Origin: Fragilariopsis cylindrus CCMP1102
Lineage: Eukaryota > Bacillariophyta > Bacillariophyceae > Bacillariales > Bacillariaceae
Length of the DNA stretch: 64,000 nucleotides
Assembly: GCA_900095095.1 (NCBI GenBank)
Contig: FMBT01000299.1
Span: 1 to 64,000, forward strand
Direction of reading: 5' to 3'
Below, piece by piece: positions 11,622-23,895 of the stretch. The first letter of the stretch is position 1; each line of letters opens with the position of its first letter. The notes under the pieces were generated by a model. It had not been told where the DNA came from. It worked only from the letters and a program-made list of their open reading frames with translations, and made no database searches. Made by a program: the position numbers and the translations under genes.

Positions 11622-11951
11622 CTAAAGCCACTGCACAGCGTCAAGAAGGAATTCTCCAAATTCGTCTTCATTTTCTTCATCTGTCAATAGTACGGGTAGC
11701 TTGTCTTCTTCCTTTACAGGAAAGAGTGACGAGTCAATAGGATCCAGAGTATTTGTTGCAGTAGCAGGTTTGGGGACGAGTGTCATCCGTTTCTTCTTGT
11801 TGACGATGGTGTTGTTGTTGATACTACTATTGCACTTGTCAGGTGCAACTTCTCCAGAAAGGCATGTTTCTGGAGAAGGTAGTAGCGCGGAAATAGAATC
11901 TTCAGACTTAGGGAGGAAAGGTAGAGCAGGAGCAACAGGAGTGATCTTCAC
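11622..11951 (-). CDS. Acidic C-terminal exon, probably alternative 3' exon of the bZIP gene or a separate small gene
   Basis: The open frame ends with an acidic segment closing in E-F-L-L-D-A-V-Q-W-L, like a transcriptional activation tail. The frame is open about seven codons upstream of the first GTG, and possible acceptors (CCAG|CAGTG, GCAG|TGAAG) sit at its 5' edge, so it behaves as an exon. The bZIP gene lies immediately upstream on the same strand, and a weak phase-1 donor (GAAA|GTTATG) in its last exon would join in frame. The main bZIP frame, however, has its own stop at 12392. Transcript data would be needed to decide. Confidence 0.4.
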   Translation of the reverse strand: MKITPVAPALPFLPKSEDSISALLPSPETCLSGEVAPDKCNSSINNNTIVNKKKRMTLVPKPATATNTLDPIDSSLFPVKEEDKLPVLLTDEENEDEFGEFLLDAVQWL

Positions 11952-12391
11952 TGCTGGAATGTTTGATCTTAGTGGTCAATTTTTTCAATTAAAAAAAATG
12001 ATTGCGAAATTGTGCAATCTTGACCGATTTGGATATTCATTTGAAAAAAGTCAACCATCTTTACCAGTAGCAACTAAATTGAAACGACTCAACGACCAGG
12101 CCTTTAATAACAAACACACACATGCCGATCTTAGGATCGGTGTGGGGGGTGGAAGCTATTTAATACCTTATAAGAGAAGGAAGAAATGCTATTCCATTAG
12201 GACAGACACGACAATCTTTTCGTTCGAAAAGATTTTGATGGAAGTCATGTGCTGTAAATGTGATGTGTTTGTTTTAAGGCCTTGGGGACGTGAGTAGCAA
12301 CAACTTGTTATGCCGGGGGTAATGTTGGTCGACTTTCTCTTAAACGATATCCAAAAAAGTAATTGTATATATAGAGTTCATGGTGAATGAT
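11952..12391. other. Gap between bZIP stop and the acidic exon
   Basis: 440 bp that is either 3' UTR plus spacer or an intron of the bZIP gene. A 198-codon frame on the plus strand overlaps it and the acidic exon. That frame has a spurious hydrophobic Leu/Val run made by antisense low-complexity sequence and is not accepted as a gene. Confidence 0.4.
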
Positions 12392-13284
12392 TCAGGACGA
12401 TGCATGTCGAGAGATCATATTATCTGTAAACTCGTGCTCATAACTTTCGATTCCCATAAGTACTTGATCCACAACCGCGTCAACAACAGTCTTGGCATCA
12501 GAAGAAGCAATCGGAGATGCTTCCGGAGATTCATCCTCTTCAGAAAAGGATGATGAGTGTCCCGGGGAAGTCGGAGGGGACACAAACTTGGAGGACTGAT
12601 TTGCATCAGTATCATTATCTATAACTTCAAATTCCAAAGATTGTTCTGGAATATCTTGATGTCGTTCTTCCTTGGGGGGTCTAGGAAGAGGTTCTGGGAC
12701 AAGTGTTCGGCTGTCAATACCAGATTCCTCTTCAAGTTTCTTGATTCGTTCCATGATGTTTTCCACTTTGTTTTTCCATTCATCAACTTCAACTTCAAGA
12801 TCACCGATTCGATCACGTTGTCTCTGACGTGATAAAGCGGCACTTTCTCTGTTTCTCTTGCGGCGTTGCTCTCTTCGCCAAACAGCCGCCTCTTCTTTGG
12901 TCATGGGTACGTCAGGATCGTACTTCATTTGAGGTTTCTTCTTGGTGGAGGAGGAGGAGGACAGTTTCTTCTTGATACTAGAAATAGTATTGACGGTAGT
13001 CTTGATATAGTAGTAGCGGACTTGTCCGGTTCAGCAGTCATAACCGGTTCAGAGCAATCAGATACTCTACGTGCCTTTCTTGAATTTAAATGCTCCTCCT
13101 CGTCTGCAAAGGAAGTAGTAAAAGATGATGTAAGCTCGGAATTAGGTGCAGCAGCTGGAGTTGAAATCTCAAGAGCCTGGCGTTGGGATGACAAGATTTC
13201 ACGGCGTCTCTTCCTAGCAGCCGAAGCATCAGGAATGTCCATCATGGAGGTAGAAGGAATAACAACAACTGCAGCCATCATCAT
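12392..13284 (-). CDS. bZIP transcription factor
   Basis: The basic region and zipper are clear: E-A-A-V-W-R-R-E-Q-R-R-K-R-N-R-E-S-A-A-L-S-R-Q-R contains the N-x7-R signature, and is followed by heptads (I-G-D-L, V-D-E-W, V-E-N-I, I-K-K-L). The Pro/Ser-rich C-terminal part is typical of a regulatory domain. The 5' part (13284 to about 13060) is in another frame, so a short intron is needed; donor AGA|GTATCT near 13063 and acceptor CAAG near 12999 would join in phase 0 with a 65-nt intron. That choice is tentative. Diatom bZIPs often act in light, stress or cAMP responses, but nothing here specifies a target. Confidence 0.8.
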
Positions 13285-13311
13285 CGTTTACTGTTGAATT
13301 TGAGTGCGTAA

Positions 13312-13338
13312 AGGAGGAGGAGGAGGAGGAGGAGGAGA
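13312..13338. repeat. (AGG)n microsatellite
   Basis: About nine AGG units just upstream of the bZIP start codon, in what should be its 5' leader or promoter. Confidence 0.8.
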
Positions 13339-13925
13339 GTACAATGTAAACGAATGTTTTAGATCGGATTGTATTTTATTTATTTTTTATGTCCAATATG
13401 GAATGTATTCTTTATTGATGATTCATTCAGTGGCTTGTGATTAAGACGGCACTTTTACCGTTTGTTTCTTGCAAGCTGTGTTCCAACCTGTTCAAGCGCT
13501 TCAACTGAATCTGATGTCTTATCGAAGAAGATCTAACTTCCTTTGAAAAAAATTGATGGTGGATGATGCGTGTTCTGTACGTTCTTCTTGTTCTTCCTCA
13601 TGTTGCTTTGTTAAATTTTCGATTGGCGGAGGAAGGAATTTAAATTCGGAGAATATTTTTTAGCGTAGAGGAAATAAATCATAGATTTAAAATATTACAT
13701 GCAATTTGTATTTTCAAGCGTCTCCTCGGGGAATTTTGGTGTGTCGCACCTTATTAAATGAAATCGATATGCATACTACTTACAATCGATTGCGTCAGCC
13801 TAGATTTCTTGATTGGCTAAAAAAGTAGCAGGATACCTAATTCAACTTCAATGATATTTTTGACTGTCCGTACTTCGTTTCCTGAACCACTCATTTTCAG
13901 AAATCTCAGCGTCTGTACGCCCAGG

Positions 13926-13971
13926 GGTAAAAAAATGTTCGCCTCCTGGGTTAGGCGAACATTTTTTAACC
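13926..13971. repeat. Long near-perfect hairpin
   Basis: Two 19-nt arms (13926-13944 and 13953-13971) pair with a single mismatch around an 8-nt loop. The arms centre on ATGTTCGCCT and AGGCGAACAT with A/T runs outside. It lies in a non-coding stretch upstream of the bZIP gene. It could be a small inverted-repeat element, a structured RNA or a terminator-like fold. Confidence 0.6.
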
Positions 13972-16041
13972 AGGTGGTTTTTTTATTTGAAAATGGATTC
14001 TTATCCGCTTATTCTTCAGTAGACACACACATACACATACACATAGATCTATATTCTTCACAGTATGATGAGATATATATTGCTAACTAACTTTCTGTGG
14101 GTAGCATGGTAGTACCAGGAGCCTCTGTACACTCATCTCCCCCTACTAGCACATGTGTACGTGCCATGTTATGTTTAAGAAGAACAAGTTGAAGTGAATA
14201 TTTTCAAATAAGATAAAGTTTCCACATCCTCCACAAAAGGTTAGAAGCGGGAATACAATGCAGACAGTTTGGGACATGGAGAAGCCAATGACCAGGCCTG
14301 GGAAAATTTGTCCCACAGATAGACCAGGCCCTCTCTTTGCCCCACCGGTATCGTAAATAGGGTCAGAAAATAGCGGTGGATGGTGGGGTGGTGGACAATG
14401 GCAATTGGCTCAAAGGGTGGAAAGACCAACGTGCAATATTGTGGGTTTTTGTTCTTTCTTTATTTGTATTTACTTCAAACAAGACTGTTTCTTGCATTCT
14501 TTTTCCAAAAATCACACCCTACCTACCTACTACATGGTATTATACAACCTAACCCACATGTACTGTAACTTCTGACTCAGTAGGAAGATATCTGATAGAT
14601 ATACCAATGATTTCTAGGCTTTGCTTCTATGATTTTGGTTTAAATCAGAGCATTATGATTTAAAAGAACATTCATTCCAGATAGATCTGTTCATTCAGGT
14701 GATGGGAATGAAAATAAATACATCTATTATTCATTCTGTGATTTGTAGAAGTGGATTTTAACATCAGTCAATTTCTCGCAACTCTCTTCCTGCAATTTTC
14801 TACACATAACCATCCAAATGCTTTGTCAGGTTGAGATGGTACTCCCTATATGTATCCCAAGTAAAAAAAAATTAAAATCCAAGTCCCTGATAATGAATAT
14901 TGTTTCCTCACAGGAAGAAGTTTGCAGTCTGGTGATAAAGTATCATAATGTGATCATTACCTACTTACTATTATCCACAAGAGAAAGTCTCCTTGATCAT
15001 TCTCATCAGGGTCAACAACTGTATGGTCAATAATCATCTAGTAGTCCCTCTCACTGCTGAGTCCACAGTCAGATGATTTTTCACAGTCATGGGCCATTTG
15101 AGGCAAATGAAGGATGAAGTAAAGCATCAGGGCTCAACTCTTGTGTGAAGAAGATTGTTTGAATGTGACATTCTACTAAGATTTGATGATGAGCACCAAC
15201 ACTAGAATAAAGAATTAGTATTTGATGTTGTTGTACTTCACAGTCAGCTCTCCATGGTACTGCTAGATGAATTTGATGACTATCAGCAGCTCACAGAGCT
15301 TGACCAACTCAAGCTCCAAACTCATTGAAAAAACGCTGCTCACAAATATGCCCACAACTGGAGAATCCAGTAGCGAGAGCATATGCAATTTAAATTTAAT
15401 CCAATTCACATCACTAGTCAATGTCTCTTGTACTAGTGCTATACAATACCTTATTATCATCTTACACCATGAGTACACCATGAGACCTATATTAGCTATT
15501 ATTTAGTGACCAATTTGTTCTGATTGGGGCTCATCTTCATTCAATTATATTGCTTAGGAGCAACATGATTAAAAATGAAAACAGCCAAGACTTTATGCTA
15601 GTTAGCAAAATTGTTGAATTGTTTTTGGAAGACAAAAATAATGTATGGGAGATAAGAAACAATAATGTACAGGCAACTCAGGGACATCTTTACAGAAATG
15701 CTATCAGTAACAATATCAGCAAATTATGCCCAAGTGGATAAACCAGCAACATTAATATAGAGTATGAAAGATGTGAAAAAACCCTCAAAAGCCTCCCACT
15801 TTTGTAACAGTGGCTGACATTTAGAACACATATTTGGAGAAAAAACGTGGTAAAAGGGCGGGGGATTGCAACCTATTTTAGGCATACAAGTATATAATAA
15901 TTACTCAATCAACTCATCAATGCGACTGGTAGCATTCTCTGCCACCCCTACGCGTCATCATTATCGGGTTTGCATATGCTTAGTACTTTTGGTAACGGTA
16001 GAATTTTAAAGTTCGAGTTTCTTACAATTATTACTATTTGA
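13972..16041. other. Long gene-poor stretch with a CpG-depleted core
   Basis: About 2 kb without an acceptable gene. From about 14,450 to 15,840 CG dinucleotides almost vanish (roughly a handful in 1.4 kb), while flanking genes are full of them. A 63-codon frame at 15550-15741 has no recognisable family. The composition suggests an old, once-methylated repeat that has decayed beyond recognition. Confidence 0.5.
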
Positions 16042-18640
16042 CTACATCAACTCTTTGTGGGTAAATTTCTTCTCGCCAGTAGAATACTCGCAAGCAAGAT
16101 TTATATCATTCGATCGCAGTTGCCATTTAGTGGTCAGAAGGCCTTCCACTCCCACGGGGCCACGCGCATGGATACGGCCTGTAGATATACCAACTTCGGC
16201 TCCTAAGCCAAACCGATATCCATCGGCAAATCTTGTAGATGCATTCTTAAACACACACGCAGCATCCACTCGACAAAGAAATTCCTCTCCAACCTCGCTA
16301 TCTGGACTGCATACGATTGACTCTGTATGGCCACTTCCGTGTGAGTGAATCCAATCGATAGCCTCATCAACATTTTCAACGACTTCAACCAAGCATGTCA
16401 AGTCTCCGTACTCACGCTTGAGCTCCTTGGCAGCGGTGTCACATAGACCAATTTTCATTGCTTTGGGACCTCCCAAGCATTTGACTCCAGCAGCTCGAAG
16501 TGACATGAGAGTCTGAGCAGCAACTCCGTTACTAATCGTATCCTTATGCACCAATAACGATTCCATTGCATTGCACGCCGAGGGATAGTCGGTCTTGGAA
16601 TCCACAGCTATTTTGGTTGCCGCGGAAGCAGAAGCGCTCTTATCTATATATACGTGACAAACACCATCAGCATGACCCAAAACTGGGATTTTAGTATTAG
16701 CCTTGATATAGCTGACGAGAGCATTGGATCCTCGAGGGATCACAAGATCAATCACATCATCAAGTGCAAGCATATCAGAGACCTGCAAATATTTAAATAA
16801 GGTATGAGTAAGTATCAATTCAAGCTTTATTACATACACATATAGCGGAATTTTCGTGCGGTGGTCTCACACAAATAAACAATGAAAAAGAAAAAAGACA
16901 TACCTGACCACGACTCGTAATGAGTGCAATAATATCTTTCTTGATAGCTCCCTTACTCCCGACTTCAATAGCATCACCAAGAACCTTGTATATGGCTGCA
17001 TTCGAATTAGCGGCCTCCTTACCCCCTTTTAGTAGAAGACCATTACCGCTAGCTATGGACAGTGCAGCAATTTGTGGCATGGAATCTGGACGCGACTCGA
17101 AAATGATCATCAAAACACCAATCGGTACAGTGATGAGAGAAAGTTCCATCCCATCCGCAAGTTCTCTTTTGGATTTTTCAACACCAAGAGGATCTGGTAA
17201 GTCAGCAATTTGACGAAGACCTTCCGATAATGTCTCAAATTTTTCATCACTAAGCTTAAGTCTCTTTTTTAGCACCATGGCTACACCATCTCGTTCGGCT
17301 GCTTCCAAATCAATCGCGTTAGCTGTAAGTAACTCATCTTTCCGATCGATCAGTGCATCTGCCATAGCTCGCAAAATATCTTGACGGACTTCATGGGGCA
17401 AAGCTTGTAGTTTCCGCGCTTCATTTCTAGCTGCCACGGCCTTTTCTCGAGCTTCGTCTGATATATCGTCAGTCGGGTCATTTGCTGCACCTAAGTCCAA
17501 TATTGCCTGCTTCTCTAGTAGACTATCCGGAGTACAAAATAGAGTACCCTTCGAACCAAATTTATCGTCTGGCCCTAAAATACCTCGAATAGCGTTTAAA
17601 TCGTTACCTGAAGTCACTATGCACGCAGTGCAGTTGGATCCAGGTGACACTGCACTTAGCGCTGCATCAATCTTAGAAGCCATACCACCACGCCCTGTAG
17701 TGTAAATATTAAAAAACCAGTGATGTGATGTTATAATGTTGGTGGGTCTTGTGCGAGTACCGTGATCGAAATTATTTTAAAATTCACAAGCAAAAACCAA
17801 TGTCACTGAACCTACCTTGTGCACTTATAGCTCCTATAGCAACATCAGAAGATTTTTGTATATATAGTTCTAACATTTTCGCACCGGATTCAGATGGACA
17901 ACGATCAAAGACTCCATCCACATCGGTCAACATAACCAAGACATCTGCATTAAAGTTTCGTGCGCAAAGAGCAGCTAAGGAGTCATTGTCAGAGAATACA
18001 TCATCTGCAGTGTATCCAAGATTCGCCGAAACTGCATCATTTTCATTAATGATTGGAACGATACCATGACTTAGTAATCTCTCTACCGTGTACTTCAGAT
18101 TTTCCAAGCGACCTTGATCTACAAAGTCACCTTGGGTAACTAAAATCTGCGAAGCAGCGACATCACACTGCGTGAAGAGACTCGAATACAAATTCATCAA
18201 ATCGAATTGACCTGCGGCAGCACAAGCCGAATCATAAAACTTTTTCTTTTCTGCCGGTGTATGAGAACGAGTGGTAGCATCGAGGAGTGATACAAAACTT
18301 CGAGATTGACTGGCCGTGAATTGATTATTAGTGGCTGACGAATTATTCATATTATTTCCTTGGCTGTGCATCGTATCCTTGAATGACATGAGCATCCTAC
18401 TCTGTTTTTGAAGAAGTCGCTTTCCCATTCCAACAGCACCTGAGCTCACAAAGATGACTCTGCACCTCTGGCGTTCAACTCGGAAATTTGCTCTACAATC
18501 GCTCCCAAGCGTGTCAAAGAAGGACGTCCATTTTCATTTGCAACCACTGACGTACCTGCTTTGACACATATACGTCGGGCATTTCGAAGAATATTACGAG
18601 CAGATAACTCGTTCAATTCCATTGTCTCAGAAGAACTCAT
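16042..18640 (-). CDS. P5CS: Delta-1-pyrroline-5-carboxylate synthetase (glutamate 5-kinase + gamma-glutamyl phosphate reductase)
   Basis: Bifunctional enzyme for the first two steps of proline synthesis from glutamate. Exons are 18640-17816, 17694-16904 and 16782-16042, with consensus GT-AG introns. The kinase half shows V-S-S-G-A-V-G, L-T-D-V-D-G-V-F and G-R-G-G-M-A-S-K across intron 1. The reductase half shows L-K-G-G-K-E-A, V-I-P-R-G-S, a Cys-centred D-T-A-A-K-E-L stretch and the closing R-G-P-V-G-V-E-G-L. Total coding length is 2357 nt, one short of a multiple of three. The frame slips near 18,458-18,462, where G-A-E should run directly into V-I-F-V-S-S-G; one G missing from GAGGTC would explain it. 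The rest is intact, so an assembly error is more likely than a dead gene. About 785 aa if whole, the usual length. Confidence 0.93.
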
Positions 18641-19532
18641 TTTAAATGTACTTGTACTGTACTTGTGGTGGCGATATGGGGAACGACCAACGTCTGCCAG
18701 GGAATGACCGTACTACATGCACCGACAACTTTAGTAGTCTCAAATACAGATAATAATATAATTGACGGTAGCGAGTATTGCTTCTCTATGATTGGGCTTC
18801 TTTCTCTATCTATTTCCTTTGCCGATCGAGAATTAAAAAAAAAAAGTTCCAAATTCCAGAATTCCAGTCGTCGTCGAGATCTTTGAAGTTGAAAGTATCA
18901 GTACAGTACTGCCTTACCTACCTTACGCCACAATTTGTTAAGGGGAAGATTGAAAGTGTGATGTGAAGTGTGTCAACGCAACGAATTCAATAGCTTTCGT
19001 CTCCATCGAATCCCCCGAACTGAGCCCCTGATTGTGTAAATCAAAAATCAGCAAAAAAACAGAACAAGATGATCATTATTATGAGAGTAACTGTTACAGT
19101 AGCTAGGAATAAGGTTGGCAAACATGATAAAGAGAAATGGCAACATCGATCTGATTATTGCAATATTATGGTGGTACTGCAAAATATATATAGTAAGTTT
19201 TACTAGAAATTGCTACAAGTAGAGCATCTATTGATTATCAACACATAGCTACAGTATTATATTGTTCTGATAATGCATCTTGTAATTCTTGATTATCAGC
19301 CCATCATTAATTTTGTTTCTGTTCATAGTTAATCTCTATTTTATGATCTTGAAATTGCCTTAATTTTACCTGATACATATTTCGAAAAATGGAGCCTGGT
19401 TTTGATGACATCATCAATATCACCAGGATAAGATAATCTATTTTTCAAACTATTTCTCTCCTAAGGATCGATTTGAAGAACTTTTAACTTAATTGGATGT
19501 TGTGTCTAGTTTGTGCACCGCAAGTGACTTAA
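18641..19532. other. Intergenic stretch between P5CS and RPC4
   Basis: Holds the P5CS promoter side (18,641-19,000) and the 3' flank of RPC4. From about 19,070 to 19,490 CpG is scarce compared with nearby genes, as in the 14.5-15.8 kb stretch. No gene was recognised. Confidence 0.45.
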
Positions 19533-20978
19533 TTAACTAGACATAATGCTGGCTAGATCAGGTGATATCACAATTGACTTATTTATATCACCAAGAGAGA
19601 TGTAGTTTCCTTCTTCAACATTGAGAGCAACAGCTTGCTGGTGAAAGGTACATGTTAGGCCTTCGTTCACTTCCATACTTATCTGGAACAGAACATAGAG
19701 AAATTATAACGCAATTGATGGAAAATAAGAATCCGATGATTTTCCATTTTTTGTTTTCGAAACCAACAAAAAACGTTCGTTCTAAAATAGGATATAACTT
19801 ACCTTTTTAGCATCTGGGCTGTCAAGTACAAGAACCGTCTTACCACTTTTATAGACAACGATCTTTCCAATCCTACCTGGTGCGATCGTATCAAGTCCAT
19901 TATCAAAATTACTTGTCGTTACAGGTGGTACAACAACCTCTGATATATTATTCAATATGTTGGTATCGGAGGAAGACGGTGTTTCGGGTGTTTCGTTTAC
20001 CATATCGTCAACTTCACCTCCAGAAGCAATTGCATCACCATTCTCATTGAAGGCAGATTTCTTTTGCATCGGCGGAAGGCGGGTTGGGAGTTGTACCAAG
20101 AACCATGAATTCTTCTCATTAAGTATTTCTTTACTATTGTGTAGAGCGACAAAAGGTGACGGCGGTTGGTCTGATTCGGACTGGTGCATGTTGCTATTTT
20201 CATTGGAATAACTGCTAGATATAGCTTCAGGCTTGGCCGGATCTGGCATATCGTAATCACCTGCAGATCGAGTTCCCATTGAGAAAGGAAGTTCTAATGG
20301 TGTTATCATATTCACGTTGTCTCGAGATTTCTTTGTATTTCTCTCGTCGCTAGAATCCGAGTCATACATACAGCCTGCTGAAAGATTCATGGCCATAGAA
20401 CTTCCGACGGCATCATTTGAAACACCTTCCTCATTATCGTTATAATCATTCATCTCTCTATCTAAAATCTTGCCTTTTCCTGTCTCGCCAGAACCTCCTA
20501 TTGCTGTATCTAATTGACCAACAACTTCCTCAGTGCTCGCATCATTTACGTCTCTGTTGTCACCACCTTTACCATCAGCTCGATTTTTTAATAAATCTGC
20601 CTTATTTCGGCTTGCACCAGCCGAAACTGCTGTTCTACTTTTCGACGCTCCTTTCGCTGATCCTGCTTGTTTTTCTCCACCCGTAAAGAATACTTTTCCC
20701 TGAGGTGTTGGTCCTCTTCCTCCTCGACCACCTCTACCTCCCCTTCCGCGACCCCTCCCTCGTCCCCTCTCTCGTCCACCACCTTCGACGCCACTACTGC
20801 GACGAGCATTTCCGGCAACATTGGGATCAGAAAAAGTCACAGATGGTGCAGCTGAAGAAGAGGATGCGGTTGTCCCTGGAGCTGTAGCGCCATCTATAGA
20901 TGGCTTGGCTGTTTTCTTTTGTGGTTTCTTCGGCCGGAATTTCCCTCTTTGTGTTGGCGGTTGTTGTTTAGGTGGCAT
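19533..20978 (-). CDS. RPC4: RNA polymerase III subunit RPC4 (Rpc53-like)
   Basis: Two exons, 20978-19803 and 19682-19533, phase 0 (donor AAG|GTAAGT, acceptor CCAG), 441 aa. The N-terminal half is disordered with an RGG/RG box (residues ~68-88). The diagnostic part is the C-terminus: P-G-R-I-G-K-I-V-V-Y-K-S-G-K-T-V-L-V-L before the intron, then F-H-Q-Q-A-V-A-L-N...Y-I-S-L-G-D-I...V-I-S-P-D-L in the short last exon. These are the conserved RPC4 elements that pair with RPC5 on the Pol III core and help in termination and reinitiation. The last exon is only 50 codons and is easily missed. Confidence 0.82.
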
Positions 20979-21435
20979 ATTCGATTTGTCTCACACTATT
21001 TTTTCTGAAGAAGAAGAGTTAAATATCACCAAGGAGTTATGATATAGATCGATATCAATACTGCACTACTTGTCTATGAATCCTTCTAACCCTAGACCGA
21101 AAACGATGAATTAGGAATCGTAATGATCATGTCATTTTGAGATGAAATCCATCGTTCAATCGTCGAATCGAAATCGTCAATCATTGTACATCTACGAAGT
21201 AACGTTAATGAATGGTTTAAAAATTGAGTCCCGCAAGAATGAAGCACGTACGTGTCGTTATCAATTATAAATCGAATCTTCAATATCGAAAAGCAGTTCT
21301 CATTTTTTGTTGGCTTGACGTTATTAAACTTCAGTTCATTATTGTCCGACCACATAAATGTCAACGTCTACACCGATTGTCATCTCGTCTTAGCTCGGCA
21401 GATTAATTGGAAATTAGGAAAGTAGGTGTAGCAAG
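20979..21435. promoter_or_regulatory. Divergent promoter region of RPC4 and PGM
   Basis: 457 bp between two start codons facing away from each other. No specific motif assigned. Confidence 0.4.
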
Positions 21436-23895
21436 ATGAAGTTTTCATGCATTGCAGTTGCAGCTGTAACTATATCGTTGCTCCCGTCCTTTGCGTCGAC
21501 CGAAGCATTTGTGCCGAGGACGGTTTCAATTCTCACTCCACGAGAGAAGTATTATGCTCCAGTAAAAAATCTATATGGAGGAGGTCAACAGCAGCATTTG
21601 GCAGCATCATCATCCTCTGGAACTTTGGCTGAGATACCAACATCTCCTATTCCTGGGATGAAACCAGGGACGTCAGGACTAAGGAAAAAGGTAGAAATCT
21701 GGCAGGGAATTGACGATGAAATCAAAGAAAAATACTATGTCGAGAATTTCATTCAAAGTCTATTAGATACTGCAAAGGCAAATAACAAAGGAGAAATTCC
21801 AAAGACTCTCATTGTGGCAGGAGATGGACGATATTTCAATGATGAAGCTATACAAATAATTTGTAGAGTCTTGGCGGGTAATGGAGTCGAGAATATTTGG
21901 GTACCACGCTCGGGTATCATGTCGACTCCGGCTGTTTCGGCCGCAATTCGAACTAGAGAGGGAGGATCTGCAGATGGAGGAATCATCCTTACCGCCAGTC
22001 ACAATCCCGGTGGTCCTGGAGAAGACTTTGGGATCAAATACAATGAAAATTACGGCCAACCTGCTGGAGAAGAATTTACCGATGCAGTAAGTATAATTTG
22101 TCCTACTGTAGCTACACGCAGTAGTTACTAATGCGTAGGTAGATTGTGGTATTTTGCCTTCCCTCGGCTGTCTAGAGTATCTGAAGTCTTTATTCACTCA
22201 AATGCACTCACAATTTATACAAAATTTATACCACTAAATAGCTCTACGAACGAAGTTTGGAAATATCGAGTTTTAAAACTGTTCAGGGATCACCCGATAT
22301 CAATATCAATGCCCCAGCAGGTACAACCTTTTCCTTATCTCCAACTTCTGCAGTCACAATCATTGATCCATTTACAGAATACGTGAAAGTACTGAAAGAA
22401 AGTTTTAACTTTGATGAAATCTGTGAGTTTGCCAAACATCCAGATTTTTCGATTCTTTTCGATGGCATGCATGGAGCTGGAGGACCTTTCGCCCAACGTA
22501 TCCTTATTGAAGAGTTGGGATTTCCAAAGGTAAATTATAGTATCAATGTTGGCGTGTGTTTCTATCAAATTTCCTCCATTATCGATCATAATTTTTCTAA
22601 TACTGTACTTGTTATTTGAACTACATAATAATCGTCGGTAGTCATCTTTAATGAGGTGCGACCCTAGACCAGATTTCGGGGGATGCCATCCTGATCCGAA
22701 TCTTACCTATGCTGCAGAGCTGGTGAAGAAGATGGGATTGAAATCTGATGGAAGTGCAGATGAAAGTGCGGCGTCTACTGCTCCGACTCTTGGTGCTTCA
22801 AATGATGGAGACGGAGACCGGAATTTAATTGCTGGTGCTGGCTGCTTCGTCACTCCTTCAGATAGTCTCGCAATGATTTGTGATAACTGGAAAGCAATTC
22901 CACATTTTGAAAAGGCTGGCGGTTTGAAGGGGGTTGCAAGATCGATGCCATCGTCTGCTGCACTTGACATTGTTGCTGAGTCACTTGATATACCTTTATT
23001 CATTACTCCTACTGGTTGGAAATTTTTTGGTAACCTAATGGGTTCAAAAGAACAATTCGATAAACGAGATTATACACCCTTTCTATGTGGCGAAGAATCT
23101 TTTGGTACTGGTACAGATCACATACGAGAGAAAGATGGACTTTGGGCAATGTTAGCCTGGATTTCTATACTGATAGACGCAAACAAAGATACCGCAGAGG
23201 GACAGCCATTGATTCAGGTGAAGGATATTGTAATGAATCATTGGGTCAAATATGGTCGTCACTTTTATTGTCGATACGATTATGAAGGTAAAGTACTGTG
23301 TTATTTATTGAACAGGCGCTAGTGACAATTGGATTGATTCGTAACAACTCATTTTTTCTTTCTTTATTTTCAATCGTCAATTTCATTCTAATAATATGAA
23401 TGCAGCTGTTGAAACTGATGCAGCAAACAAGATGGTTGATCTCATCCGTGATAATTACATAAATGGAGATCTTTCAGCTCTAAATGAGGATCCTTCTGGA
23501 ATCAAATTGGTTGCGACGGAAGAATTTGCGTAAGTACATCCACGTTAGCAACGAGTGCAAAGAAATACTGCCAACGTCGAAGCTCAACATTCTTTTCCTT
23601 CTTCCCCCCTTGTTTTAGCTACACTGATCCTGTTGATGGTTCCGTCACAAGCAATCAAGGTCTAATTTTGTTCTTCAAATACGCTAATGGAGACGATGCC
23701 CGCGTCATTTTCCGATTAAGCGGAACTGGTTCGGCCGGGGCCACAATTCGAATGTATCTCGAAAAGTACGAAAAGGAGAAAGAAAGATACGGTGAAGCAG
23801 CTCCTTCGATACTAAAAAGCCTAGCCGACCGTGCAATTGCGCTTGTCCAGCTTCAAGAGTTGACTGGAAGAGAATCCCCCTCTGTTATCACGTAA
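21436..23895 (+). CDS. PGM: Phosphoglucomutase, predicted plastid isoform
   Basis: Interconverts glucose 1-phosphate and glucose 6-phosphate. Five exons, 21436-22086, 22242-22529, 22642-23287, 23406-23529 and 23619-23895, all with GT-AG borders and in frame, give 661 aa. The catalytic phosphoserine loop T-A-S-H-N-P-G-G has Ser at ~188. The metal loop is N-D-G-D-G-D-R-N, the sugar loop G-E-E-S-F-G-T-G, and the phosphate loop [13 protein letters not shown] is near the end. The N-terminus is a signal peptide closing in S-T-E-A-F-V-P, the plastid import motif of diatoms. It would therefore serve sugar-phosphate exchange in the plastid, while chrysolaminarin metabolism uses other isoforms outside it; that last part is inference. 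Confidence 0.95.

Noticed and set aside
11701-12297. 198-codon plus-strand frame with a hydrophobic stretch
   Set aside because: It lies antisense to the acidic exon; the apparent membrane helix comes from complement of Asn/Lys codons and no family fits.
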